Virus record (IMG/VR): IMGVR_UViG_3300042936_000762
Span: 1 to 34,605 of that record
Reading direction: 5' to 3' (one strand)
From: a virus
DNA length: 34,605 bases
A program made the position numbers and the translations under genes. This document shows, piece after piece, positions 22,337 to 32,763 of this stretch (its first letter is position 1; every line of letters starts with the position of its first letter). The notes under the pieces are model-generated. The model had not been told where the DNA came from. It saw only the letters and a program-made list of their open reading frames with translations, and did no database searches.

Positions 22337-23254
22337 TTATCTTAATGAACCACCTTCTGTATAAGGAACGCCACCAACGGTTAAGATTTTATATACTGCC
22401 GCTCCTACTGATGGTGTTTTACCAACCCACCATCTACCTTCACCAGATGTATCATCACTTACACAAGAAGCATTTCCTTCAAATACATCTCTAAACATAT
22501 CAAAATCAACATTAAAATATGTATAAGTTGAACCATCATTAAACCTAATAACTAATTCATAACTTTCATCATTATACATAATTTTATCTACATTAGAACT
22601 ATCAGGTGATGAACGCCATTTCTTAAACTCAATAAGTATGTCCTCTATTTCATCATCATTTAAATTATCAATATGATCTTCAAAGGTCATTATCTTTGAA
22701 TACTCTAATGGCTTCTCACCCATAACACCTTCAATAGAAAATCCGAACTTACCTAATTCTTTTACTTCTTTATTCCAGAATTCTTTATCTTCTATTTTAA
22801 TACTAACCATCCAAGTTCCAACAGGAACATTAAATCCATACATTCTACTTTTATCATAGTAAGTATCTTCAACAATCCAGTTTTCCATTATGTAAGCATT
22901 TACCATTTTATTAGAATGATCTACATTTATTTTTCTATTTGTTCCTTGACTATTAAATTTCTGAACTAACTTTAATATAGTTTCTGCTTTGAATACATTA
23001 TAGTAGAAATTACCATCTTCATCTTTTCTTAAAATCTTTTTATTTGGAATCATTCCTGGTCCGACTATCATTTGTTTATCCTCCTGTGCTTTGAATTGGT
23101 AATCCTTCATAGATGTATCTATACTAAAAGCAACACCCATCATTTCAATTGCTGGTTCATCAACTATACTTAATAATCTTATACCAGTTCTTTCTGTATC
23201 ATCACATACTATTTCATAAATAGGATAATCAGCATCTTTAAATTGTTTTTTCAT
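22337..23254 (-). CDS. XkdF-like prohead protease fused to a KTSC domain
   Basis: 305 residues. Residues about 60-190 fit the XkdF family of putative phage serine proteases: IVGPGMIPNKKILR, a YYNVFKAETI strand-helix, INVDHSNK with a conserved His, WIVED, GTWMVSIKI and FGFSIEGVM. After an acidic linker, residues about 213-290 resemble the KTSC domain (VDKIMYNDESYELVIRF, GSTYTYFNV, FRDVFEGNASC). The protease would trim scaffold and capsid before DNA packaging. The extra KTSC-like tail is unusual and its job is unknown. Confidence 0.75.
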   Translation of the reverse strand: MKKQFKDADYPIYEIVCDDTERTGIRLLSIVDEPAIEMMGVAFSIDTSMKDYQFKAQEDKQMIVGPGMIPNKKILRKDEDGNFYYNVFKAETILKLVQKFNSQGTNRKINVDHSNKMVNAYIMENWIVEDTYYDKSRMYGFNVPVGTWMVSIKIEDKEFWNKEVKELGKFGFSIEGVMGEKPLEYSKIMTFEDHIDNLNDDEIEDILIEFKKWRSSPDSSNVDKIMYNDESYELVIRFNDGSTYTYFNVDFDMFRDVFEGNASCVSDDTSGEGRWWVGKTPSVGAAVYKILTVGGVPYTEGGSLR

Positions 23255-23269
23255 AATTATATTTATATT

Positions 23270-26002
23270 TTATAGTGTTGTAGTTGCTCTTGTTTCAACT
23301 CTTTGAATTCCTTTTTGTGTTCTTGTTATATCACTTTCTAATACATAAACTCTTTGTGCCATTCCACCACCCATATTAGATCCGCCTTGTCCTAATTTAT
23401 AGAATGTAGGTGCTGAAAAATTACCACCACTTCCTGATCCACCACCTCCGCCAGATCCACCACCTGATCCACCACTCGCAACAGGTGCAGTTGATAGTAT
23501 AGGCGGTTTTGGTGGTGCGCCAGCGTCACCTTCTTTTGTGTTTGCGATTTTTGCGATGTTTGCAATACCAGCAGCAATAACAGCGACCATAGAAGCAATA
23601 CCAACAGGATTCGGAATAACACCAATCGCGAGAGGTGCTGACGCTAATGACTTCATCACCGCTGACGCTGTGTCCATCACCGCTCCGCCTAATTGAAATG
23701 CTTTATTCCTTTTGAATTCTTTACTTTTTATTTCTTTATTGAATTCATATAAGGCAAGTTTTGTTGTATATTCATCTTGTGCTTCCTTATCCTGTAAATC
23801 CTTTTTTCTTTGAGCGAGTGCGTCTATCTGTGCTTGTTTTTCACCGTTCGCATCACCTTCTGCTTTTATACTCTCTTGAATCCTTGTTTGTTCATCAGTC
23901 CATACTTGAACCTGAGCGTCTGTTTTGTAAGCCATATTACCCAACTCTTCTTCGGCTGCAGCATTACGCGCATCTTTTTCTTGTTGTAATGATTGTGATG
24001 CGATTTCATTTACTGATGATAAAGCACCCTTGATGGCATCTACATATTGAGCCGCCAGATTTAATTTTGCAGCGTTTGCCTTTCTTTGTTCTTCAAGATC
24101 TTTATCAATAAATAATTTCTTTACATCAAATTCTTCTTTTTCATACCTTTGAGTTATATTAAGTTTTTCTCTGTCGGTTAATCCTTTAACATTTAATTCT
24201 AATTCTTTTTGTTTTTCAAGTATTGATATTTTATTTCCAAGATATTGTTTGTCCTTGTCATTTAAATTATCATACCTCTTTTGTTCAACGCTGTTTAGTT
24301 GTGATATACCATCTTCATATATCGCGACCTGTGTTTCAAGTGCAATAATTTCTCTTTTAAGATCTCTATCAAGCCTTGCTGAAATTACTGCTTCTTTTTT
24401 ATCAGCATAATCCTTTTTGTAGTGATCAATTGCTTGTTCATATGCCTTCACGGTCACATCATTTCTTAACTTTTCATCTTCTATATCTTTGAGCATTGCG
24501 ACATCCTTCGCCGCCTTTTTTTGCTCTTCATATGTTTTATCAAATGCCGCCTTCTTGTCATTGGCTTGTTGAAGTAAAATTGTTTGAGCCTCTAAACCTG
24601 TTTCATAATGCTGAAAGTAAATTCCATCTTGCGATTCAAGTTGTTTTCTTAAAGCAGCAGCATTTTGTTCTTCATCTTCGGTTGAATTTTTTAATAACTT
24701 TTGTTTTAAATCTATAAATGATTCCTCTTGTTCAAACCTCGCTGTAATATCTCTTACCATCCACTTAACATCAATCGCTGATAAATCCTCATTGAGTTTA
24801 TTTCTTAATGACAAAAGATTTTGACTATATGTGGAACTTGGTCCATATAGTGCAATTTGACTTTCTATGTCCTTTATTCTTCTTTCATAAGCAGTTTTTA
24901 AAACCGCTTTCTCGCGGATCTCTTCACCTTTTATTGCCTGGTTTTGTAAATCTTTAAGTTCTTCATTCGCCTTCTTTTCAGCAGCAACTTTTGCTTTTGC
25001 AAAGTCAGCATATTTTTTTGTTCTATCAGCAAGTGATTCTTTTTCTTTATCTGACTTTTCTTTTTCAATCTGTGTATCTAAAACCGCTTCTTTATTTTTA
25101 CTCGCAACATACTTATAATGAATCTCCCATAACTTTTCATTATACTCTTTTTCCTTAATCATTTTTCTATTCAACTGATCTGTCAGATTTACAACTTCAT
25201 CATCCATGATCTTCCTCATCATTTGTTCTCTTTCTTTTTCAATTAAAAGAGTTTCCTTACCTGCTGCTTGAGCCATCGCAACTTCCTGATCATACTTAAT
25301 TTCAGTGTCCTTCAATAACTTTGTATTTCTATCCATCTGCTTTTGAGCAGCCTCATCACCAGCAAAGTCAGTAATTCCGATCCAGTCAGCAAAATCTTTT
25401 AATGACTGAACAACAACATCAATTACTTTACCAAATGCCTCTACAGCCATTCTTAAAGGAATAATCTTATCATAGAATTCAACAACAAGAACAACTAATC
25501 CAATGATTACAGCAGCCAATAACATAATAGGATTTGTTAATATCGCTTTTCCTAATTGAACTATTGATTTAGTTAATTCACCAACACCAGATTTGCTTAA
25601 ATCTTTCATTGATGATCCAAGGTTCTTAAAATTTAATCCTTTAATAACAACCGCAAGTTTTGTAAATTCAATCGCGAGTGCTTTTGGTAATTGTTTTAAA
25701 CCGCTTAATCCTATTTTTATTTTATCTAAATCTAAATTATTTAAACCATCTCTTAATAAGTATGATGATGTTGTTAGACGCTCCATACCTGAACCAGCAA
25801 GAGTTTTGAAACTATCATTTAGATCACCTATTCTACCTTCTGTGTCGGTAATACCCGCTGCGAGTTTAGAAAAGTCAGGTGATGATTTATCAACGCCCTC
25901 TTGTGCTGATACTAATTCCTTTAACGCCTTTTTTAATTCACGCACATTGGTTGCTGAATTCGCGGTGTTAATTAGTATGTCTATATTTGTTTTATCTGCC
26001 AT
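23270..26002 (-). CDS. Tape measure protein
   Basis: 910 residues, the longest mainly helical protein here. It has a membrane-like segment at about 154-176 (NPIMLLAAVIIGLVVLVVEF) and long coiled-coil stretches rich in Lys/Glu/Ala (about 215-700). A second hydrophobic region lies near 775-822 and a Gly/Ser-rich segment near 835-865. These are standard features of the ruler that fixes siphophage tail length. By the usual rule of about 0.15 nm per residue the tail would be near 137 nm. It is separated from the chaperone gene by the fibre cluster and the hub genes, which is unusual. Confidence 0.9.
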   Translation of the reverse strand: MADKTNIDILINTANSATNVRELKKALKELVSAQEGVDKSSPDFSKLAAGITDTEGRIGDLNDSFKTLAGSGMERLTTSSYLLRDGLNNLDLDKIKIGLSGLKQLPKALAIEFTKLAVVIKGLNFKNLGSSMKDLSKSGVGELTKSIVQLGKAILTNPIMLLAAVIIGLVVLVVEFYDKIIPLRMAVEAFGKVIDVVVQSLKDFADWIGITDFAGDEAAQKQMDRNTKLLKDTEIKYDQEVAMAQAAGKETLLIEKEREQMMRKIMDDEVVNLTDQLNRKMIKEKEYNEKLWEIHYKYVASKNKEAVLDTQIEKEKSDKEKESLADRTKKYADFAKAKVAAEKKANEELKDLQNQAIKGEEIREKAVLKTAYERRIKDIESQIALYGPSSTYSQNLLSLRNKLNEDLSAIDVKWMVRDITARFEQEESFIDLKQKLLKNSTEDEEQNAAALRKQLESQDGIYFQHYETGLEAQTILLQQANDKKAAFDKTYEEQKKAAKDVAMLKDIEDEKLRNDVTVKAYEQAIDHYKKDYADKKEAVISARLDRDLKREIIALETQVAIYEDGISQLNSVEQKRYDNLNDKDKQYLGNKISILEKQKELELNVKGLTDREKLNITQRYEKEEFDVKKLFIDKDLEEQRKANAAKLNLAAQYVDAIKGALSSVNEIASQSLQQEKDARNAAAEEELGNMAYKTDAQVQVWTDEQTRIQESIKAEGDANGEKQAQIDALAQRKKDLQDKEAQDEYTTKLALYEFNKEIKSKEFKRNKAFQLGGAVMDTASAVMKSLASAPLAIGVIPNPVGIASMVAVIAAGIANIAKIANTKEGDAGAPPKPPILSTAPVASGGSGGGSGGGGGSGSGGNFSAPTFYKLGQGGSNMGGGMAQRVYVLESDITRTQKGIQRVETRATTTL

Positions 26003-26036
26003 ATACCATTAAATATATTTTTATTTATTATTATTA

Positions 26037-29000
26037 TTATATAGGAATATCCATACACATCTTTCTAATCTTAACCATAAAGTTCCATTCAAGAGAAGAA
26101 GGATCAGTTGTTGTAATCTTTACTTCAAGAAAATCACCTGTTCCTTTTTGTATAACAACGGATACTGACCTACCGGAAGTTAAAGTATTCTTTTCAATTT
26201 GATCAGTTGTTCCTATTTCAACACCACCATTATTCATTACCTTTAATACCTTGGTATAATATACTTCATTGTTAGAATAAATCATACCTTGTATCTCAAC
26301 CTCGGTAGTATTTACACTATCATATGATCCACTTATCTTTTCTGCTTGTAAGGTCATAGTTTCACCGCCTGTCATAAAGCATCTATGTAGATATAATTTC
26401 TCATATCCACTTCCCGTGCTTATATTAGACATAAGTAAAGCGGAGAATGTTCCAGTTGAATAAGATCCTCTTACTATACTAAATGGACCACCCGATCCTG
26501 TTGCTCCTCCTGATACAACAACATCAGCGATATACACCTTATCACTTTCATCAGCATTTATATTTCTACCAATCGCTGTTGAATTACTTACATTAGAAGC
26601 AAAGGTTATATTATTTCCAAAGATTTTTGCATTGTATGTTGTATCTGGAACTATATTATTATCACCAAATACTGCTGCTGATGAAGCATCAACCATATTA
26701 TTAGAACCAATTACTATTGATTGTGTCACCGCTGCTGCGATTATATTATCCGAACCAACAATATATCCAACTGAATTTGTTCCAAGTATATTTCTTGAAC
26801 CAAACACCGTGTTAAGTGGTGTGATACTTGGGTGAATCATATTATCAGATCCAACAATATGAATAATAGAAAGATCATTTGTGGATGCTGATGTTGGAAT
26901 AATATAATTACCATTACCTAATATATGAGTAGTGTTAGAAGCAGTTCCACTTTCAGCAACTATATTATTAGAACCTAATATGTGAGTAGCGGTTGAATTT
27001 GTTCCAATTATATTATTATATCCAAATATAGTGCTTACTTCTTCTGTTAAGGCATGTGCTTCATTTAAAGAATTACCTGACCCTATAACTTGTGCATTTA
27101 CATTTGTTCCTACTGAATTTAGATTACCAAATACATTGATAAAAGAAACCTCACTCACGGTCACACTTTGAACTACACCAATAGTATTAGTATCACCAAA
27201 AACATTCACAAAAGAATTCGGTAAAATTGTATTAGTATTACCAAATATATTTGCTGATGAATTAGAACTGATTCTGTTTGTATCACCAGATATAATTGAA
27301 CTAACAGCGCCTTCACTGACTAAATTAGAATTACCTGATATAAAAGTTCCTGGATTATCACCATCTAATCTATTACCATTACCAACTATAAGCGTTCCAT
27401 CAGAATTTCCTGGTATAGCATTTCCTATACCAAATGCTGCTGACCCCTGCGACATAATAGTATTTCTACTCGCACCAATCGCTGTAATCAATCCACCTGT
27501 TGGTGTTGATATATTAACCTTTGTTGATCTTGCTCTTGGAACCGTTATATCTAACGCCTTTATAAGTGTCACCTTACTTGTTGATCTTTGTGTTGGATCA
27601 TATCCATCAATCTTAACAACCCTATAATACTGATTATCTATAATTATATTATCATTAAATTTAAAATCATAAATATCCTTTGGATTTAAATAAAATGAAC
27701 CTGTAAGTAATCTGCTGTCCTTATCAGAATACTCATTCATTTGTTTATAGTAATACTTTGTGTATAGATTTTGATTTGTTGCTCTTGTTTGATCAGGATA
27801 ATATAAATCAATTGTTTGACCGAAGTTAATATCATCAGTTGGAACATAAGGATTATCAAAGTGTCCAGCATATGGATAATATGAATAGGTCGCAGCGGTT
27901 GAAGAAGTTGTTCCAAATCTCCATACCTCACCAAATATATTACTTACGGTTCCAGATGTTGTTTTTCTTAAAATTCTTATATTAGAATCTGTTTTATTAA
28001 AAACGCCATTAGACGCTTTTACTATTTTCGGCATTACAAATCCTCTTGACCCAACAACATTAACCATAGGTGATGGAGAGAAAGCGACTTCAACTTTCTT
28101 TTCACCTTCAATAAAATCATTATCTAATTCAAACTTGAATTCACCATAAGTTGATTCATGTCTTGATTTGTAATCTTCATTATAGTAATCTTTATCATCT
28201 TTATACTTAAATATGGTTGTTTTATTTTGTATATCACCTAAAATTTGTATCTCAACATCTTCATTCCTATCTAATTTAGAAGTCCAATCTCTTACAGAAC
28301 CAGCAGCATAATAATCATCTCTTGGTTCTATATTCATCATATTCGGAACCTGCTTATCAGGCTCAATAGTTAGATTAAACATCTTTATTAAGGACATCAT
28401 ATAATCTCTTTGCTTAATACTCGCTGGTAAAAACTGGTTCATATCAACGGTTTCACCTGGTCCTAAATCAGGCATAAATTCAATCCACATTGCAGTTTTT
28501 CCATCAATTTTAGAAAGCGTCATACCAGCATATCCTGCTGGATTGTAATTATTAACACCCGCTTTATATTCTAAATAAAAATCTTCACCTTGCCAAGTTG
28601 GATATTGGTTCGCGTTTGAACCATTTAACCAAGCGGTATAAAATTCACCTTCATATAATCTACCTGTTAATCCGCTGTCTGGATCAACTCCTGATTGACC
28701 TGAGTTATACACTTTCTGATCACCATATCCAGGTATGTTTAAAGGTATGCCAGTGTTGTTTATGGCAAATCCATTTGCTTCTGGAACATAAGGAAATCTT
28801 ATAGGTTTTACTTCATTATTAACATTCGGAATTAATCCTGTAAAGTCAGACCAAGAGTATATTGCCTGCCAAGAATTTGAGGGAGCACCAATCGCTTTAC
28901 CAGTTCCATTATAAACATCCGAATAATAACCCATAAAATTATATCCTTGACTACTAAAAGGAACAGGCGTGAATGTTGCACCATTTATATTTCTTGTTCT

Positions 29001-30521
29001 TCTAACAGATACTTCACCATATCCACCGTGCGCATTGTTCTGCAAACTATCACCAAACATCCATATCTTATAATAAACACCAAATCTTATTTTCATTCTA
29101 CCATTCCAACCATCATTAGCAGTTGCCGAAAAAACACCAGTATTATATCTGTTGTATGGTGAGTATGAAGATGAATTAGGATTAAAAACATGACCTGGAT
29201 CTGATGAGAATGAGTTTTGATATGGATAAAGAACACCAGTATCAGCAAATCTAATTCTTATACCAGCGGACACATAATTATTCGCACCACTTCCTGGCGC
29301 AGAAGTTGCACTTAAATTACCTATACCAGGAATTCCACCATAAAACTCTGCACCAAATCTTGGTGTTGTTGTTCCAGGTGCTAATTGTAAATAAAAATTA
29401 TTACTTTGAGTTCCATAAGACATAGTTGCTGACTTACCATTATTCACAACACCTAATCCAATAGTGAATGTTTTATTTGTTTCCCAAGAAGGAGCCCTGC
29501 GAAGAATACTTCTATTGAAAGGTATAATTAAATTCTTAAAGTATGATGAATTTAAGAAGTTAGATTTATATTGATAGCCTATGTTTTGAAATACCTTATC
29601 CCATATTGTTTTTGCATAAACAGAAGGATACATCATCTCTGGTGTGATAAAGTGCGAGCCTGTTGAACCACCTAAATCTTTAAGCGTCCAATCACCTGTT
29701 GCGTAAAAGGCAGTTCCATCAGCACCAAATACTAAATGCTGAGCCGTTCCCCATCCACCATAATCTATGAGCGGATAATAATAACCACCATCAGATGTGC
29801 TTGAACCCCAAGAAGCAACTATGTTTTCTAAATCTCTATTGTGATTTAATTCACTTAAATCAATCTGCTCTAATGTTGCTTCACCAATAGAAGTCCAAAG
29901 GTTTGCGTTGTCAGCATAGATTGTGCATTCAAACTTATCTAATTGTTTTAATTCATTCTTAACTACTTTTGTTAATTGAATCCAACCATCTAAAACAACA
30001 ACTGAATCCGCTTCAACATAAACTCTACATCTTTTATTTGGATTAAAAGTTGAATCAGCAGAAAGGTCGGATATAAAACCGAACGCTTCTTGATTTCTTT
30101 TTGATCCAGGTAGTGATATAGTTTTTGTAAATGAACTATTCACCGTTGATATATCGGTCACATCTGATAATTGATATGTTGTTGGTATTTGTGTATCACC
30201 ATCAGGAAAAAGATCTAATGAATATCTACCAGTAAAGTTATTTACTACTGGTGGAATTGGAACATAAGGTAATAGGGGTGTGAATCCAGCGGTAGCACCA
30301 GGAGGACCAACACCAGGTAAGCCTTGCTGATCAACAGCCATTAACTGCTGTTGAGGAAATCTATAAACATTTTCTGGTATTTCAGGTGCGTTAGTATTAA
30401 CTGCGTATCTACCATTATTCTGACCAACAATAACGGCGTTTATTGGATTTCCTGTGCCTGCCAATCTTCTTACAACCGGCGCGATGTTGTTTATTACAAC
30501 TATAATTTCTACTCTATTCAT
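26037..30521 (-). CDS. Tail hub/spike protein with C-terminal beta-roll repeats
   Basis: 1494 residues. The N-terminal third has features of Bacteroidota phage tail-tip proteins (SLPGSKRNQEAFGFISDLS; RCRVYVEADSVVVLDGWIQL), and the middle (about 700-880) has acidic strands with YMMSLIKMFNLTIEP. From about 1010 to 1310 there are roughly 18 short repeats of the form GxxN with hydrophobic spacers (IISGDTN, NIFGNTN, VFGDTN, IFGYNN, HILGSNN), like the left-handed beta-roll of trimeric adhesin heads. A C-terminal domain of about 180 residues follows. The protein probably forms the tail tip and also contacts the cell surface. Confidence 0.75.
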   Translation of the reverse strand: MNRVEIIVVINNIAPVVRRLAGTGNPINAVIVGQNNGRYAVNTNAPEIPENVYRFPQQQLMAVDQQGLPGVGPPGATAGFTPLLPYVPIPPVVNNFTGRYSLDLFPDGDTQIPTTYQLSDVTDISTVNSSFTKTISLPGSKRNQEAFGFISDLSADSTFNPNKRCRVYVEADSVVVLDGWIQLTKVVKNELKQLDKFECTIYADNANLWTSIGEATLEQIDLSELNHNRDLENIVASWGSSTSDGGYYYPLIDYGGWGTAQHLVFGADGTAFYATGDWTLKDLGGSTGSHFITPEMMYPSVYAKTIWDKVFQNIGYQYKSNFLNSSYFKNLIIPFNRSILRRAPSWETNKTFTIGLGVVNNGKSATMSYGTQSNNFYLQLAPGTTTPRFGAEFYGGIPGIGNLSATSAPGSGANNYVSAGIRIRFADTGVLYPYQNSFSSDPGHVFNPNSSSYSPYNRYNTGVFSATANDGWNGRMKIRFGVYYKIWMFGDSLQNNAHGGYGEVSVRRTRNINGATFTPVPFSSQGYNFMGYYSDVYNGTGKAIGAPSNSWQAIYSWSDFTGLIPNVNNEVKPIRFPYVPEANGFAINNTGIPLNIPGYGDQKVYNSGQSGVDPDSGLTGRLYEGEFYTAWLNGSNANQYPTWQGEDFYLEYKAGVNNYNPAGYAGMTLSKIDGKTAMWIEFMPDLGPGETVDMNQFLPASIKQRDYMMSLIKMFNLTIEPDKQVPNMMNIEPRDDYYAAGSVRDWTSKLDRNEDVEIQILGDIQNKTTIFKYKDDKDYYNEDYKSRHESTYGEFKFELDNDFIEGEKKVEVAFSPSPMVNVVGSRGFVMPKIVKASNGVFNKTDSNIRILRKTTSGTVSNIFGEVWRFGTTSSTAATYSYYPYAGHFDNPYVPTDDINFGQTIDLYYPDQTRATNQNLYTKYYYKQMNEYSDKDSRLLTGSFYLNPKDIYDFKFNDNIIIDNQYYRVVKIDGYDPTQRSTSKVTLIKALDITVPRARSTKVNISTPTGGLITAIGASRNTIMSQGSAAFGIGNAIPGNSDGTLIVGNGNRLDGDNPGTFISGNSNLVSEGAVSSIISGDTNRISSNSSANIFGNTNTILPNSFVNVFGDTNTIGVVQSVTVSEVSFINVFGNLNSVGTNVNAQVIGSGNSLNEAHALTEEVSTIFGYNNIIGTNSTATHILGSNNIVAESGTASNTTHILGNGNYIIPTSASTNDLSIIHIVGSDNMIHPSITPLNTVFGSRNILGTNSVGYIVGSDNIIAAAVTQSIVIGSNNMVDASSAAVFGDNNIVPDTTYNAKIFGNNITFASNVSNSTAIGRNINADESDKVYIADVVVSGGATGSGGPFSIVRGSYSTGTFSALLMSNISTGSGYEKLYLHRCFMTGGETMTLQAEKISGSYDSVNTTEVEIQGMIYSNNEVYYTKVLKVMNNGGVEIGTTDQIEKNTLTSGRSVSVVIQKGTGDFLEVKITTTDPSSLEWNFMVKIRKMCMDIPI

Positions 30522-30537
30522 ATTTTCTATATATTAA

Positions 30538-32088
30538 TTATCCTTGCGCTGTGTTTATAGGGTAAGCAGTTCTATATGTTAATGTAATTGCAATTGATTT
30601 ATCATTTAATTTTGTTTTTACTTGGAATGAACTATCCATTATTAGTATAGGAAGTTTTGTGACCACTATATTTGATATATCTGAACCATCCGCTGAAATA
30701 ACATACACTTCTGTTGATTTAATTAATTCTTTTAACCAACTCGCTGTATTATCATTTAAGAAATCAGTTGATATAGTATAGGTTTCAGTCGCTCTTTGAC
30801 TTAAAACAAAATCTTGTCTATCACCAACGGTATAATTAAAATCTAATTCTCTTTTGAAGTAAGTTTTTTCTGTGTTCATAGTATTCACTGACTTAAAATT
30901 AAAGGTAAAATAATCTATACCACCTAATGTATTCACAAATGCTAATCTAATCTTTGGATATGGTGAGCAGTTTGCAATCGGATCATAATCTTTAATCTTA
31001 TAGTATCTTAATCCATATGAATTAATTGCTGACAATGGAATCATAGGTCTTCCAGGTAATGGAACCGTTGATGATTGAAGGCAAACCATATAATATAGAT
31101 TACTGCTTTGTGTGAATATATTAAATCCAAGAGCGTTTGTTATATTTAATGGACCTGTTCCTATATCTATTCTTTTATAAGCAGTATTTACATTAATTGA
31201 ATAAGTAAAGTAATCAGTGGATGTAATTGCTGATGATGTTCCAAGAGCGCTGTATAACTGAATACCAACCAAGTCGGGTCTATATGAGTATGACCTATCA
31301 ACTAAATAAGAAGTTGTTTCAACATCATTCAGTTCAATAGTTTTTGATCCTTCATATGTTGGATAATATCCATCAATAAAAGAATAATTTGTTAATGAAT
31401 AAGTTGAACCGCCTTCACTTTGAGTTCCTGTATGTAAGTATTTACCTATTGTTCCATAATTGAACGCTTTTAATTCATAAGGTCTAACACCATTAAAAGC
31501 ATTTAATGTCCTTGATATATTTTCTAATCTTAAAAAAGAAATAATCGCGCCGCTTTCATTTGGATATGGAACTAAATAAGTTTTATCAGTTGTTATAGTA
31601 TAAGTTGTTGTTGCGGTGACAGAAGCCGTGCCGTCATATTCATAATTCACGGTTTTATCATCTTTACTTACCTGTATAATATCATTAACAGAAAATGGAT
31701 GAGCTGTTGAAAAACTTAATCCTAATTTAGAAGCGGTTGTTCCGAATGTTGATACAAATAGTTTATTTGGGTTGTATTCAAAACCATAATTTATATTATA
31801 TGATGTTAGTGAATTCGGCGCTTGATATGATGTTATGGCTGGATTTAAATCATAAGTCAATTGTGTTTGTAAAACTCTTGATGAGTTGTATAAACCATAT
31901 CCAGCGACAGATGGTGGAACCTTATATCTTCCTAATGATGAGGTCACACCAGTAATACTTATTTTTTGTAAGTCAAAAACATATTTAAAATTAGTAAGAG
32001 CATATGAGGTTGAAGTTAATTGAAACCACAGATCACCATAGACAGGTGAGTAGTCATTTGGATATGTTGATAGAGTTGTAATTGGCAT
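30538..32088 (-). CDS. Tail protein, probably distal tail or baseplate component
   Basis: 516 residues, beta-rich, Tyr/Ser/Thr-rich (VYGDLWFQLTSTSYALTNFK, IDYFTFNFKSVNTMNTEK). The last 130 residues (ATETYTISTDFLNDNTASWL, then SDISNIVVTKLPIL) look like a tail-protein domain ending in strands. It lies between the gp10-like gene (one-base overlap) and the hub gene, as expected for a distal tail or baseplate part. The name is by position. Confidence 0.6.
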   Translation of the reverse strand: MPITTLSTYPNDYSPVYGDLWFQLTSTSYALTNFKYVFDLQKISITGVTSSLGRYKVPPSVAGYGLYNSSRVLQTQLTYDLNPAITSYQAPNSLTSYNINYGFEYNPNKLFVSTFGTTASKLGLSFSTAHPFSVNDIIQVSKDDKTVNYEYDGTASVTATTTYTITTDKTYLVPYPNESGAIISFLRLENISRTLNAFNGVRPYELKAFNYGTIGKYLHTGTQSEGGSTYSLTNYSFIDGYYPTYEGSKTIELNDVETTSYLVDRSYSYRPDLVGIQLYSALGTSSAITSTDYFTYSINVNTAYKRIDIGTGPLNITNALGFNIFTQSSNLYYMVCLQSSTVPLPGRPMIPLSAINSYGLRYYKIKDYDPIANCSPYPKIRLAFVNTLGGIDYFTFNFKSVNTMNTEKTYFKRELDFNYTVGDRQDFVLSQRATETYTISTDFLNDNTASWLKELIKSTEVYVISADGSDISNIVVTKLPILIMDSSFQVKTKLNDKSIAITLTYRTAYPINTAQG

Positions 32089-32567
32089 TATAGATTTATT
32101 AGTATTTTATTCAAGGCATCCATCACATCTTTTGTTGCTGCTTTTGCCAAGATTTCAGTTTTCTTTTTTATTATATTATCTTTCGCTTTCTGTATCACAT
32201 TTGTTGGTCTTATTCCTTTTATTCCTATACTTCTCGCAATAATAAATGAAAGTGATTTATCTGTTATGAACCTTCCTTTACTATCTCTACCCTTTATACT
32301 TCTTAATTTAATCCAAGGAAGTATCTTGTCAGATGGTGGTGGCTTCGCTCCTGCTCTTCTACCCTTATCTACATTTATTAAATATGGTTCGCTATGTAAT
32401 CTTATCATCAAATTGTCTAAAAGTTCTATAACTTCATAATCTAATGATTTAATTAATTTACCAGATGCTGCTTTATCTGCAATTAATAATTGATTAATCA
32501 ATTCCATTACAAATTCATCACCTAATTTATTAACCGCTTTTTTTAATTCTGGAAATTCAGTTGCCAT
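32088..32567 (-). CDS. HK97 gp10-like tail/connector protein
   Basis: 159 residues, basic, with helical ends and a central segment YLINVDKGRRAGAKPP, the compact strand-loop typical of gp10-like tail completion proteins. Further on come LPWIKLRSIKGRD and FIIARSIGIKGIRPTN. In HK97-type phages this protein joins head connector and tail. Here it sits with tail-tip genes, far from the portal. It overlaps the 63-residue gene by 11 bases. Confidence 0.65.
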   Translation of the reverse strand: MATEFPELKKAVNKLGDEFVMELINQLLIADKAASGKLIKSLDYEVIELLDNLMIRLHSEPYLINVDKGRRAGAKPPPSDKILPWIKLRSIKGRDSKGRFITDKSLSFIIARSIGIKGIRPTNVIQKAKDNIIKKKTEILAKAATKDVMDALNKILINL

Positions 32568-32748
32568 CTTCCTCTTTAATTATTTCTATGTTGTAATAAG
32601 TCATCGCTTCTTCAATTGAATCAAATGAATCCCATCCAACATTATCACCTTCTGGTGTCCAAGCCCAATTGACTTCCATTAAGTTTTTTAACTCACCAGT
32701 TGTCTTATCTTTATACTCGCCTTCTTCATCAAATAATTTATAATACAT
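32557..32748 (-). CDS. Hypothetical small acidic protein
   Basis: 63 residues (MYYKLFDEEGEYKDKTTGEL ... YYNIEIIKEEDGN), acidic, with two Trp near WAWTPEGDNVGW. It starts 15 bases after the LRR fibre stop and overlaps the gp10-like gene. Function unknown; it may be a small virion or assembly protein. Confidence 0.6.
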   Translation of the reverse strand: MYYKLFDEEGEYKDKTTGELKNLMEVNWAWTPEGDNVGWDSFDSIEEAMTYYNIEIIKEEDGN

Positions 32749-32763
32749 ATTTTATATTTATTT

